Positions 1 through 5,986 of a DNA stretch of 8,123 bases are shown here, piece after piece (the first letter of the stretch is position 1; each line of letters starts with the position of its first letter). Origin of the DNA: Thermoplasmata archaeon. GTDB lineage: Archaea; Thermoplasmatota; Thermoplasmata; Lutacidiplasmatales; UBA184. A model generated the notes under the pieces. That model searched no databases and was not told the DNA's origin. It was given only the letters and a program-made list of their open reading frames with translations. The stretch is taken from contig JAJYUO010000053.1 of the NCBI GenBank assembly GCA_021792485.1, positions 1 to 8,123 of the forward strand, given 5' to 3'. A program made the translations under genes and the position numbers.

Positions 1-126
1 TTAGATAGAAAAGAATATGCTCATTTAGCTACTGATTCTAGGATCAATATAAAAGATTTACAGGTGCTTGGTCCGGATCAAATCGCTCTTACTTTGAATT
101 ACATAAAAGATAATGTGCCTATAAAT
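1..126 (+). CDS. AT-rich partial coding-like fragment, unrecognised
   Basis: Reading from base 1, about 42 codons are open and look protein-like, beginning LDRKEYAHLATDSRI and ending near NYIKDNVPIN. Codons are strongly A/T-ending (AAA, ATA, TTA, GAT), unlike everything downstream. The frame stays open to a stop near 309, but past about 126 it is out of frame with the aldo/keto reductase that occupies the DNA, so that extension is not meaningful. No family is recognised; both ends of the original gene are missing. The abrupt change suggests DNA of different origin, joined by recombination or by mis-assembly. That it is coding at all is an inference from residue composition over a short stretch. 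Confidence 0.35.
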
Positions 127-128
127 TC

Positions 129-842
129 GCCCGCCACCCGGACGTCGCACCGGAGCCGTTCGTTGTCAGCAAGGTCTCCTGGGAGCACCTACGACCGGCG
201 CAGATCCGCGCGGCGATCCAGGGGACCCTCGAGCGCCTCGACCGGTCGAAGGTGGATCTCTACCTCGTGCACGCCCCGGACGACCGGGTGCCGATCGCCG
301 ACACGATGACCGTGCTCGCTGAGCTCGCGGACGCGGACCGGATCGGGGCCATCGGGGTTTCGAACTTCAGCCTGACCCAGCTGACCGCCGCCCAAGCCGC
401 CCTCGGCACCCGGCCGATCGCGGTGAACCAAGTCCGATACAATCTGATCGACCGGGAGGAGGGGGACGAGCTTCGGGCGTACTGCGCCCGGACCGGCGTG
501 ATCCTCGAGGCGTACACGCCCCTCGCCCACGGCCTTCTGACCGGGCGCTTCCTCGAACCCGATTCCATGCCCCACGCGAACCGGCGGGGGTCCCGGCGGC
601 TGGACGCCGACCACGCGGAGTCGACCTTCGCCCAGGTGCGCGAGCTTGCGACGATCGCCCAGGAGGCGGAGGTTCCCCTCGCCGCCGTCGCGCTCCGCTG
701 GCTCCGGCGCCAAGGAGCCCTCCCCTTGTTCGGCGCGAGCGGACCGGAACAGATCGACGCGAATCTAGAGGCCTGGGCAACCGCCGTCCCGGACGACGTG
801 CTCGACCGAGCCGATGCCATCACCCGGTCGGGTCATGCTTAA
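129..842 (+). CDS. aldo/keto reductase, 5'-truncated
   Basis: NAD(P)H-dependent oxidoreductase of the aldo/keto reductase superfamily (TIM barrel); substrate unknown. About 237 residues remain of a usual 300-330. The catalytic Lys lies in FVVSKVSW (codon 171-173) and the catalytic His in DLYLVHAP (codon 270-272). The family's Asp and Tyr of the catalytic tetrad would lie upstream and are missing. GVSNFS and, near the C-terminus, GASGPEQIDANLEAW match cofactor-binding segments of the family. Upstream in this frame a TAA at 111-113 lies inside AT-rich DNA, so the N-terminal ~80 codons were lost at the break near 127 and no native start is present. The stop (TAA 840-842) overlaps the start of the next gene, implying co-transcription. 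Family assignment is firm; the state of the gene in the organism is uncertain because the truncation may be an assembly artefact. Confidence 0.85.
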   Translation, partial: ARHPDVAPEPFVVSKVSWEHLRPAQIRAAIQGTLERLDRSKVDLYLVHAPDDRVPIADTMTVLAELADADRIGAIGVSNFSLTQLTAAQAALGTRPIAVNQVRYNLIDREEGDELRAYCARTGVILEAYTPLAHGLLTGRFLEPDSMPHANRRGSRRLDADHAESTFAQVRELATIAQEAEVPLAAVALRWLRRQGALPLFGASGPEQIDANLEAWATAVPDDVLDRADAITRSGHA

Positions 843-1521
843 GCTGGTCGCCTTCGACATGGATGGGACGCTCATCGACGTCCCGAGCTCGTGGGCCGCC
901 GTGCACGAGCATTACGGGCTCTCCAACGCGAAGGCGGTCGAACGGTTCCTGCGCGACGAGATCGACGATGTCGAGTTCGTCCGCTCGGACGTTCAGCTCT
1001 GGCAGAGCGTGAACCCGGACATCTCGATCGATGACCTCGAGAAGATCCTGGCCAAGGTTCCATTGATGCCGGGAGCCCGAGACGTGGTGGCCGGGCTCAA
1101 GTCGGACGGGATCCGCACCGCGATCGTCTCCGGGGGTCTGGACGTCGCGGCCCACCGCGTGGGCCGAGAGCTGGGGATCGATTACGTTCTCGCGAACGGG
1201 ATCCGCCTCCGGCCGGACGGACGGTTGACCGATGAGGGGATCGTGCGCGTCCCGATCAAGCAGAAGGACCGGGTCCTCGCTCGCGTCCAGCGCGAACTCT
1301 CCGTGACGCGGGAGGAGACCGCCAGCGTCGGTAACTCCGAGATCGATATCGCGATGTTCCGCCAGAGCCGGGTGGGGATCGCCTTTCGCCCGGAGGACCC
1401 TCCCACGCGGGCGGCGGCCACGTTCGTGATCGAGGGCGGTTCCCTCTTGCCCGCCCTCGCCTACCTTCGGTCGGTCCGCGACGGGACCCGCGAGGTCCTC
1501 GATCCGGCCACGGATCGGTGA
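835..1521 (+). CDS. HAD-IB PSPase-like hydrolase
   Basis: Soluble haloacid-dehalogenase-superfamily phosphatase of 228 residues, closest in pattern to the archaeal phosphoserine-phosphatase-like subfamily IB. Motif I is FDMDGT with nucleophile D8 and acid D10; motif II is VSGG with S99; the motif III Lys is K142 or K144 in VPIKQKDR; motif IV is GNSEIDIAMF at about 166-175. Motif IV has Asn where the first Asp of the usual GD...ND pattern sits, while D171 is kept. ATG 835 is chosen because it places motif I at residues 7-12 and overlaps the reductase stop by 8 nt, as in translational coupling; an in-frame ATG at 814 would add seven residues. There is no Shine-Dalgarno site. Serine phosphatase is possible, but phosphoglycolate or other small phosphoesters are equally open, as no serine pathway gene is nearby. 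Confidence 0.85.
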   Translation: MLKLVAFDMDGTLIDVPSSWAAVHEHYGLSNAKAVERFLRDEIDDVEFVRSDVQLWQSVNPDISIDDLEKILAKVPLMPGARDVVAGLKSDGIRTAIVSGGLDVAAHRVGRELGIDYVLANGIRLRPDGRLTDEGIVRVPIKQKDRVLARVQRELSVTREETASVGNSEIDIAMFRQSRVGIAFRPEDPPTRAAATFVIEGGSLLPALAYLRSVRDGTREVLDPATDR

Positions 1522-1835
1522 GCCTGCCGTTTTCCGGCCCCGTAGCTCGGTGCCGACGCGGGACCCAGCGCTGGGTGGGTGCCACCTACCGAGCACGTCG
1601 CGGGCGGACCCCGGACGATCATCGCCTCGTATCGGCGCCGTCCCGGCGGATCTCGCCGGTGCATCGTCGGTCCAAGCGACGACGAAGTCTCTCCCGGTCG
1701 CTCCCGGCCCCGCGGTCTCGATCGAGACCCCCACCCGCTCCCCCCGAGCCCTCGCGGGTACCCGCCGGCGATCCCTCGGGGCAGGATCGATCCTCCCTCC
1801 GCCGTCGATGGAGGCGCTCCCGTCCCGCACGCCAA

Positions 1836-1842
1836 CCTTTTG
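1836..1842 (+). promoter_or_regulatory. Possible TATA-like element upstream of aIF2 beta
   Basis: CCTTTTG is the only clearly T-rich run in this stretch of the gap and lies about 30 nt before ATG 1870. An archaeal TATA box sits about 26 nt before the transcription start, so initiation here would give a nearly leaderless mRNA, consistent with the missing Shine-Dalgarno site. The match to the archaeal TATA consensus is weak. Confidence 0.25.
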
Positions 1843-1844
1843 CG

Positions 1845-1869
1845 CGGTGCCCGGCATTGGCTGGCACCG
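1845..1869 (+). promoter_or_regulatory. Hairpin flush against the aIF2 beta start codon
   Basis: CGGTGCC (1845-1851) and GGCACCG (1863-1869) form a perfect 7-bp stem with an 11-nt loop, ending at the base immediately before ATG 1870. If transcribed it could limit start-codon access. If transcription starts just before the ATG instead, it would act only at the DNA level or have no role. Confidence 0.3.
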
Positions 1870-2487
1870 ATGGAAGGCTACGAGGCCCTGCTCGAGCGGG
1901 CGCGGACGAAGCTCCCCGAAGTTAAGACCGGCGGAGAGAGGTTCGTCGTTCCGGATCCGGACGTCATGACCGACGGCCGGAACACGGTGATACGGAATCT
2001 CGGGCCGATCGCCGAGGTCCTCCGCCGGGAGCCCGCGCACCTGATCGGCTTCCTCGCGAAGGAGCTGGGTTGCCCCGGGGTCCTCGACCTCCCCCGCGGC
2101 GTGCTCAAGTCCCGGATCAGCGCCGACGCGATCCAGCAAAAGATCCGGGAATACACCGAGAAGTTTGTCATCTGCTCCGAATGCAAGCGGCCCGACACGC
2201 ACCTCCAGAAGGACGGGCGGCTCCTGATCTTGGTATGCGAGGCGTGCGGCGCCCAGAGACCGGTGACCGTCCGCCGCGTCGTCGCCCCGGAGCGGCCGAA
2301 GGCGCCGGTCGTCGTCGGGGAGGTCTATCGTCTGACGATCGAGGACGTCGGTCGTCGAGGCGATGGAGTGGCCAAGAAGGAGGGGTTCGTGATCTTTGTT
2401 ACCGGAGCGACCCAGCGCGGCACGAGCGTGAACGCGAAGATCACGAAGGTCCTCGGCAACAACGCGTACGCCGTGGTCCAGCCTTAG
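1870..2487 (+). CDS. Translation initiation factor aIF2 subunit beta with C-terminal TRAM domain
   Basis: Beta subunit of the heterotrimeric GTPase factor aIF2, which brings initiator Met-tRNA to the small ribosomal subunit; 205 residues. Residues 1-20 are the N-terminal helix (YEALLERARTKLPEV) that contacts gamma in this family. About 24-98 form the alpha-beta core (NTVIRNLGPIAEVL, HLIGFLAKELG). A zinc ribbon follows with C102-x2-C105 and C123-x2-C126. Residues ~145-205 are a TRAM-type RNA-binding beta-barrel (GEVYRLTIEDVGRRGDGVAKKEG). Stand-alone aIF2 beta is about 135-140 residues, so the TRAM is an added module; I recall similar fusions in haloarchaea. ATG 1870 is chosen because family homology begins there; the frame is open upstream to 1579, but that extension is Pro/Arg-rich and unlike the family. 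It heads a cluster, with the next gene 6 nt downstream. Confidence 0.93.
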   Translation: MEGYEALLERARTKLPEVKTGGERFVVPDPDVMTDGRNTVIRNLGPIAEVLRREPAHLIGFLAKELGCPGVLDLPRGVLKSRISADAIQQKIREYTEKFVICSECKRPDTHLQKDGRLLILVCEACGAQRPVTVRRVVAPERPKAPVVVGEVYRLTIEDVGRRGDGVAKKEGFVIFVTGATQRGTSVNAKITKVLGNNAYAVVQP

Positions 2488-2493
2488 TTTTCG

Positions 2494-3462
2494 ATGCGGG
2501 CGACGCGCTGGCTCGGCCTGCTCGCCCTGTACGTCGGCGCCCAATCGCTCGCTCTTGCGCTCGCCTTCCCCTTCCGCTCGGCCGGATTCAGCTCCTCGAG
2601 CGGGGGCACGAGCCTGTACACGCCCCTCCTGCTCGTCGCCGCCGTGGTGATCGTTCCGATCGTTCTCCTCCTCCTCGCGCGTCGGCACGACGTGATGAGC
2701 GGGGTGCGCTGGCTGCTGCTGATCGCGATCGGCGGGGCGCTCTACATCACGCTGATCGAGACCTTGTCGATCGCGATCCCGGTGGGATACCCGCTCGCCC
2801 CGTACGCCCTCGGGCTGGTCGTCTATCCGTCCGTCGGACTCGCCGCGGTCATCGCGGTCACCTTGTTCCTCGCCCTGGCGATGGAGCCGCAATGGTACGT
2901 CGTGGACGTCGCCGGGTTTGTCGCCGCCGCGAGCGTGATCGCGGTCCTGGGCGGATCGTTCGCGATCCTGCCGGTCTTCGTGCTGCTGGTCGCCCTCGCG
3001 GTCTACGACTACATCGCGGTGTACCGGACGAAGCACATGCTGCGCCTCGCCGACCTCGCGGTCGACATGAAGCTCCCGATCCTGATGGTGATGCCGGAGG
3101 ACCCCGCCTACGACTATCCGCACTCCCCGACGCTCTCCGAGATCCGCCAGGCTCCCGTGGAAGAGCGGGGGGCGTTGTTCATGGGCCTGGGCGACGTGGT
3201 GATTCCCGGGATTCTGGTCGCGGCCGCGTTCGTCTGGCTCCCCGCCACCCCCTCGATCCTCGCGGTGCCGGCGAGCCTCTGGACGGCGATCGGGACGCTC
3301 GTCGGGTCGCTGATCGGATACGCGGTCCTGATGCGCATGGTCCTCAAGGGGGCGGCCCATGCCGGCCTGCCGCTGCTCAACAGCGGAGCGATTATCGGCT
3401 ACGTCCTGACGTTCGTATTGGTGTACCGTTCGTTCGGTTTCGGCTTCACGGGAGGGCTTTAA
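2494..3462 (+). CDS. Presenilin/signal-peptide-peptidase-like intramembrane aspartyl protease
   Basis: Multi-pass membrane protein of 322 residues, matching the archaeal presenilin homologue family (A22-type, GxGD proteases), which cleaves transmembrane helices inside the bilayer. Hydrophobic segments lie at about 6-24, 42-61, 70-95, 98-130 (probably two helices), 137-150, 155-177, 232-248, 262-281 and 293-310, consistent with nine helices. The two catalytic aspartates are visible: D172 in YDYIAVY and D234 in GLGDVVIPG. The third conserved site, PAL in presenilin, reads GLPLLN at 291-296. A hydrophilic loop at ~178-230, between the catalytic helices, contains MPEDPAYDYPHSPT. ATG 2494 is 6 nt after the aIF2 beta stop, so the two are probably co-transcribed. 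No Shine-Dalgarno is seen. Substrates are unknown; membrane protein turnover or signal-peptide remnant cleavage are family roles, not shown here. Confidence 0.9.
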   Translation: MRATRWLGLLALYVGAQSLALALAFPFRSAGFSSSSGGTSLYTPLLLVAAVVIVPIVLLLLARRHDVMSGVRWLLLIAIGGALYITLIETLSIAIPVGYPLAPYALGLVVYPSVGLAAVIAVTLFLALAMEPQWYVVDVAGFVAAASVIAVLGGSFAILPVFVLLVALAVYDYIAVYRTKHMLRLADLAVDMKLPILMVMPEDPAYDYPHSPTLSEIRQAPVEERGALFMGLGDVVIPGILVAAAFVWLPATPSILAVPASLWTAIGTLVGSLIGYAVLMRMVLKGAAHAGLPLLNSGAIIGYVLTFVLVYRSFGFGFTGGL

Positions 3463-3484
3463 GCGCCGCCGCATCCGGGCGAAC

Positions 3485-4423
3485 GTGCCCCGTCGCGTCG
3501 AGGACATCCGCATCGACGACGCGCCGAGCCTCGATACGCTCGTGCGCCGCATGGGCGCGGGAGGCGGCTTCAGCGCGAAGGCCGTCTCCGACGGAGTCGA
3601 CCTCCTCGCGAGGATCCTGGCCGACGAGGAGATGACCGTCTTCCTGTCGTTCCCGGCCGACGTCGTCGCGACCGGTCTGCGCGGCGTACTCGCGACCCTC
3701 GTGCGCGAGGGATACGTCGATGCGGTGATCACGACCTGCGGCACGCTCGACCACGACCTCGCCCGGTCGTTCCGTTCGTACTATCATGGCGCGTGGAACC
3801 TGGACGATGCCGACCTTCATCGGCGCCACCTCTACCGCCTCGGGAACCTCGTGATCCCGGAGTCGAACTACGGGACGATCATCGAGCGCAAGATGCAGCC
3901 GATCCTCTCACGGTGGTATCGGAAGGGCAACCGGGGACTATCCAGCCGGGCCCTCTCCCGGGCCATCGGCGAGTCGATCCCGGCGGCGAGTCCGAGCATC
4001 CTTCGTGCGGCGGCGGACCGAGGCGTGCCGGTGTTCGTGCCGGGAGTCACCGACGGAGCGGTGGGCTCACAGGTCTGGCTTTTCTGGCAGAGTCACAAGG
4101 ACCTCTACCTCGACCTGTTGCGCGACGAGCAGGATCTGAGCGACCTTGTCTACGAAGCGCGCCGCAGCGGGGCAATCATGCTCGGCGGGGGGATCTCCAA
4201 GCACCACACGATCTGGTGGAACCAGTTCCGGGACGGTCTGGACGCGGCGCTCTACCTCACGACGGCCGTCGAGTGGGACGGCAGCCTTTCCGGCGCGCGC
4301 ACGCGCGAGGCGGTCAGCTGGGGCAAGGTCAAGCCGAACGCCCGCCACACGACCCTCGACGGGGACGTCACGGTGCTGTTCCCCCTGATGGTAGGCGCGG
4401 CGCTCGAGCGAATTCGCTCCTAG
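3485..4423 (+). CDS. dys: Deoxyhypusine synthase
   Basis: Transfers the aminobutyl group of spermidine, with NAD, onto a lysine of aIF5A: the first step of hypusine formation, essential for elongation factor function. The protein is 312 residues, the normal archaeal length. GTLDHD (86-91) and PESNYG (125-130) are family segments. PGVTDGAVGSQVW (186-198) lines the NAD/spermidine site. LGGGISKHH carries the lysine that forms the enzyme intermediate, K239. SGARTREAVSWGKVK (269-283) is the conserved C-terminal region. Start GTG 3485 is chosen because the family's N-terminal VEDIRI...LVRRMG pattern begins there; no good Shine-Dalgarno precedes it. It follows the protease gene after 22 nt and likely closes the operon begun by aIF2 beta. 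The target protein aIF5A is not in this window. Catalytic residues look intact. Confidence 0.95.
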   Translation: MPRRVEDIRIDDAPSLDTLVRRMGAGGGFSAKAVSDGVDLLARILADEEMTVFLSFPADVVATGLRGVLATLVREGYVDAVITTCGTLDHDLARSFRSYYHGAWNLDDADLHRRHLYRLGNLVIPESNYGTIIERKMQPILSRWYRKGNRGLSSRALSRAIGESIPAASPSILRAAADRGVPVFVPGVTDGAVGSQVWLFWQSHKDLYLDLLRDEQDLSDLVYEARRSGAIMLGGGISKHHTIWWNQFRDGLDAALYLTTAVEWDGSLSGARTREAVSWGKVKPNARHTTLDGDVTVLFPLMVGAALERIRS

Positions 4424-4444
4424 GGGCCCGCCGGCCTCGCAGAC

Positions 4445-4451
4445 CTTATGC
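4445..4451 (+). promoter_or_regulatory. Possible TATA box for tRNA-Lys
   Basis: CTTATGC in an otherwise GC-rich spacer lies about 40 nt before the mature tRNA 5' end. That would put transcription start roughly 12-18 nt before the tRNA, leaving a short 5' leader for RNase P. The match to the archaeal consensus is only partial. Confidence 0.3.
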
Positions 4452-4488
4452 CATTCGCCGGGTCCACCGGCGGCGCACCCACCACCGC

Positions 4489-4561
4489 GGGCCCGTAGCT
4501 CAGTCGGCAGAGCAGGCGGCTCTTAACCGCAAGGTCAGGGGTTCGAGCCCCCTCGGGCCCG
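4489..4561 (+). tRNA. tRNA-Lys (anticodon CTT)
   Basis: A full 73-nt cloverleaf can be drawn. The acceptor stem GGGCCCG (4489-4495) pairs perfectly with CGGGCCC (4554-4560), with discriminator G4561. D stem 4498-4501 pairs with 4510-4513. The anticodon loop is CTCTTAA (4520-4526) with CTT at 4522-4524, reading AAG lysine codons. The T arm AGGGG-TTCGAGC-CCCCT is at 4537-4553. The outermost anticodon-stem pair (27-43) is a G-A mismatch; the other four pair. There is no intron, and the 3' CCA is not encoded, as is usual in archaea. It lies 65 nt after the deoxyhypusine synthase stop with its own possible promoter, so it need not be part of that operon. Confidence 0.96.
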
Positions 4562-4564
4562 GCT

Positions 4565-4686
4565 CTCGCGCGAGTCATGAGCCCGGCCAATCGTCTCCGG
4601 CTGGAAGAGTCGCCAACAGCCACCCGGCCCGATGCTCGCGCGCGAGGGCCGTAAGGATCGACCTCGAGCGATGGAGAATCCATCGC
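4565..4686. other. Short palindromes and a hairpin between tRNA-Lys and thrC
   Basis: The spacer after the tRNA holds two related palindromes, CTCGCGCGAG (4565-4574) and CTCGCGCGCGAG (4635-4646), and a 7-bp hairpin GCGATGG/CCATCGC (4668-4674 with 4680-4686, loop AGAAT). Positioned between a plus-strand tRNA and the 3' end of minus-strand thrC, they could help 3'-end formation or RNA stability for either transcript. None has a following T run, so a standard terminator is not supported. Confidence 0.3.
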
Positions 4687-4719
4687 GAACGCGAAAGGCA
4701 CGGGCTCGCGACGGACGAA

Positions 4720-5913
4720 CTACGGCGGCGCGTTCAAGAACGGGATCCCGGACCCCGTATTGTAGAGCAGCACGCGCTCGCCCGTCCGGATCGCGCCGTT
4801 CGCGGCGAGGGAGGAGAGCGCGGCGTACGTCGCAGCGCCTTCGGGCGATGCCGAAACGCCGTGACGCTGGGCCAGATCGTGAACGGCGACCCGGATCGAG
4901 GCGTCCGATACCGCGACGCCTCCGCCTCGGCTCTCCCGGACGGCCTCGAGGATCCGTTCGGACCCGAACGGCGCCGGCACCAAGAGCCCGGGCGCGACGG
5001 TATGGGCATCGTCCCACGGACGGGCCCGGGCCTCCCCCTCGTCCAACGCGCGGACGATCGGGGCACACCCGCGAGGTTGGACGGAGTAGAGCCTCGGCAT
5101 CCGATCGAGCAGGCCGAGCTCGATGAGCTGGCGGAACGCGCGGAACATCCCGACGATCCCCGTCCCGCCGCCGGTGGGATAGAGGATCGCGTCCGGAAGG
5201 TGATCCGGGGCCATCTCCTCCCATATCTCGAGACCCATCGTCTTCTTTCCCTCGGCTCGGAACGGCTCTCGGAGCGTGGACATGTCGAGCGCCCCGGTCG
5301 TCGCTTCGGCGGTGCGGGCCGCGATCCCGGCTTCGCGTATGGTCGGACCCTCCCGCACCACGTCGGCTCCGTACAGTCGGCACGCCGACTCCATCGCGGC
5401 GGGCGTTCCCGTCGGAAGATAGATCCGCGCGGTCGCCCCGGCGCGCGCGGCGCAGGCGGCGAGGGCGACACCGGCGTTCCCGGCGCTCGGAACGAAGAAT
5501 CGCCGTACGCCGAGCTCCCGGGCGCGGGAGACCGCCACGCTCATCCCCCGGATCTTGAACGAGCCGGTGGGGAGAAGGCCGTCGTCCTTCAGCCATACCT
5601 CGAGGCCGTCCGCGTCGGGGACAGCGCCGAGATCGATCACGGGAGAGAACCCTTCTCCGAGGGTCACGATCGAGCGGTCGTCCTGGACCGGCAGTAGCTC
5701 GCGGTACCGCCACAGGGTCGCGGGCCGCTGGACCAGGGTCTGCCGCCACGTCCGAGCCGACCAATGGGCGAGGTCGTACGTGGCGAAGAGAGGTCCTGCG
5801 CAGGCCGGGCAGACGGTCCGGATCTGGTCCGCAGACAGGCTCGTGCCGCACGCACGACATTCGAGCTGAGACAGTCGAGACCCGGTAGCGGCCATCGCTC
5901 CGGTTTGGGCCAT
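4720..5913 (-). CDS. thrC: Threonine synthase
   Basis: PLP-dependent fold-type II enzyme converting O-phosphohomoserine to threonine; 397 residues from ATG at 5913. An N-terminal zinc-ribbon-like segment has C19-x2-C22 and C35-x2-C38, as in many archaeal threonine synthases. The PLP lysine is K120 in PTGSFKIRG. SAGNAGVALAACAARAGA binds the substrate/cofactor, PTGGGTGIVGMFRAF is the phosphate-binding glycine loop, and EGKKTMGLEIWEEM and SPEGAATYAAL are typical of the Thermus/archaeal-type enzyme. A second in-frame ATG at 5895 would remove six residues and is equally possible; neither has a strong ribosome site. Upstream extension toward 6180 overlaps the divergent gene and is unlikely. No homoserine kinase or homoserine dehydrogenase gene is adjacent, so the pathway is completed elsewhere. 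Confidence 0.93.
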   Translation of the reverse strand: MAQTGAMAATGSRLSQLECRACGTSLSADQIRTVCPACAGPLFATYDLAHWSARTWRQTLVQRPATLWRYRELLPVQDDRSIVTLGEGFSPVIDLGAVPDADGLEVWLKDDGLLPTGSFKIRGMSVAVSRARELGVRRFFVPSAGNAGVALAACAARAGATARIYLPTGTPAAMESACRLYGADVVREGPTIREAGIAARTAEATTGALDMSTLREPFRAEGKKTMGLEIWEEMAPDHLPDAILYPTGGGTGIVGMFRAFRQLIELGLLDRMPRLYSVQPRGCAPIVRALDEGEARARPWDDAHTVAPGLLVPAPFGSERILEAVRESRGGGVAVSDASIRVAVHDLAQRHGVSASPEGAATYAALSSLAANGAIRTGERVLLYNTGSGIPFLNAPP

Positions 5914-5986
5914 CTCGCGTGCATAGAAGAGAGGTCGGGAGGGCTTGACTGAGCGCTTAACACTCGTTCCGCACTCCGAGGGCGCG
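5914..5986. promoter_or_regulatory. Divergent promoter region between thrC and the formate-THF ligase
   Basis: Only 73 nt separate the two divergent starts, so both promoters must lie here or inside the coding ends. CGCTTAACAC (5954-5963) is the most AT-rich element facing the ligase; its centre is about 28 nt from ATG 5987, fitting an almost leaderless transcript. Read on the minus strand it is GTGTTAAGCG and could also serve thrC with a leader of about 20 nt. A second minus-strand candidate, TCTTCTATGC (5921-5930), lies too close to ATG 5913 for that start but fits a nearly leaderless start at ATG 5895. GAGGG (5978-5982), 4 nt before ATG 5987, is a weak Shine-Dalgarno candidate. Confidence 0.35.

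Larger units (their letters stand above)
1522..1869. other. Gene-free gap rich in hairpins; candidate structured RNA or long leader
   Basis: No convincing protein is encoded here; open frames give Arg/Pro/Ser-rich shadow sequence. The gap carries a chain of pairings seen by eye: 1545-1552 with 1587-1594 (8 bp, last pair G-U), enclosing the palindrome 1563-1576 (ACCCAGCGCTGGGT); 1606-1610 with 1669-1673 and 1615-1619 with 1663-1667, enclosing 1643-1648 with 1654-1659; 1675-1680 with 1697-1702; the 16-nt palindrome 1714-1729 (GGTCTCGATCGAGACC); 1742-1748 with 1775-1781, enclosing palindrome 1754-1765; palindrome 1783-1794 (AGGATCGATCCT); and 1845-1851 with 1863-1869. Hallmark motifs of RNase P RNA, SRP RNA, 5S rRNA and tRNA were sought and not found. 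It may be a lineage-specific ncRNA, the aIF2 beta leader, or neutral GC-rich spacer. Confidence 0.4.

Noticed and set aside
64..309. 81-codon open frame beginning with GTG in the AT-rich end
   Set aside because: Only its first third looks coding; from about 127 on it is an out-of-frame reading of the aldo/keto reductase.
1579..1869. N-terminal extension of aIF2 beta
   Set aside because: The frame is open, but the ~97 residues are Pro/Arg-rich and unlike the family; homology begins exactly at ATG 1870.
1522..1869. RNase P RNA, SRP RNA, 5S rRNA or a tRNA in the gap
   Set aside because: No GAGGAAAGUCC, ACAGAA, GGAAG-type SRP loop, 5S start or T-arm consensus on either strand; GTAGCTCGGT at 1542-1551 resembles a D arm but no cloverleaf follows.
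820..3744. Very long minus-strand open frame (974 codons) opposite five features
   Set aside because: It runs antisense to well-supported plus-strand genes and is Arg/Asp/Gly/His-rich shadow sequence typical of GC-rich DNA; no domain is visible.
4668..4686. Intrinsic terminator for thrC or tRNA-Lys
   Set aside because: The 7-bp hairpin is real, but no T run follows on either strand, so a terminator call is not supported.
3793..5697. Long plus-strand open frame spanning deoxyhypusine synthase, tRNA-Lys and thrC
   Set aside because: It crosses a tRNA, where it yields the familiar spurious peptide AEQAALNRKVRGSSPLG, and overlaps two recognised genes in the wrong frame or strand.
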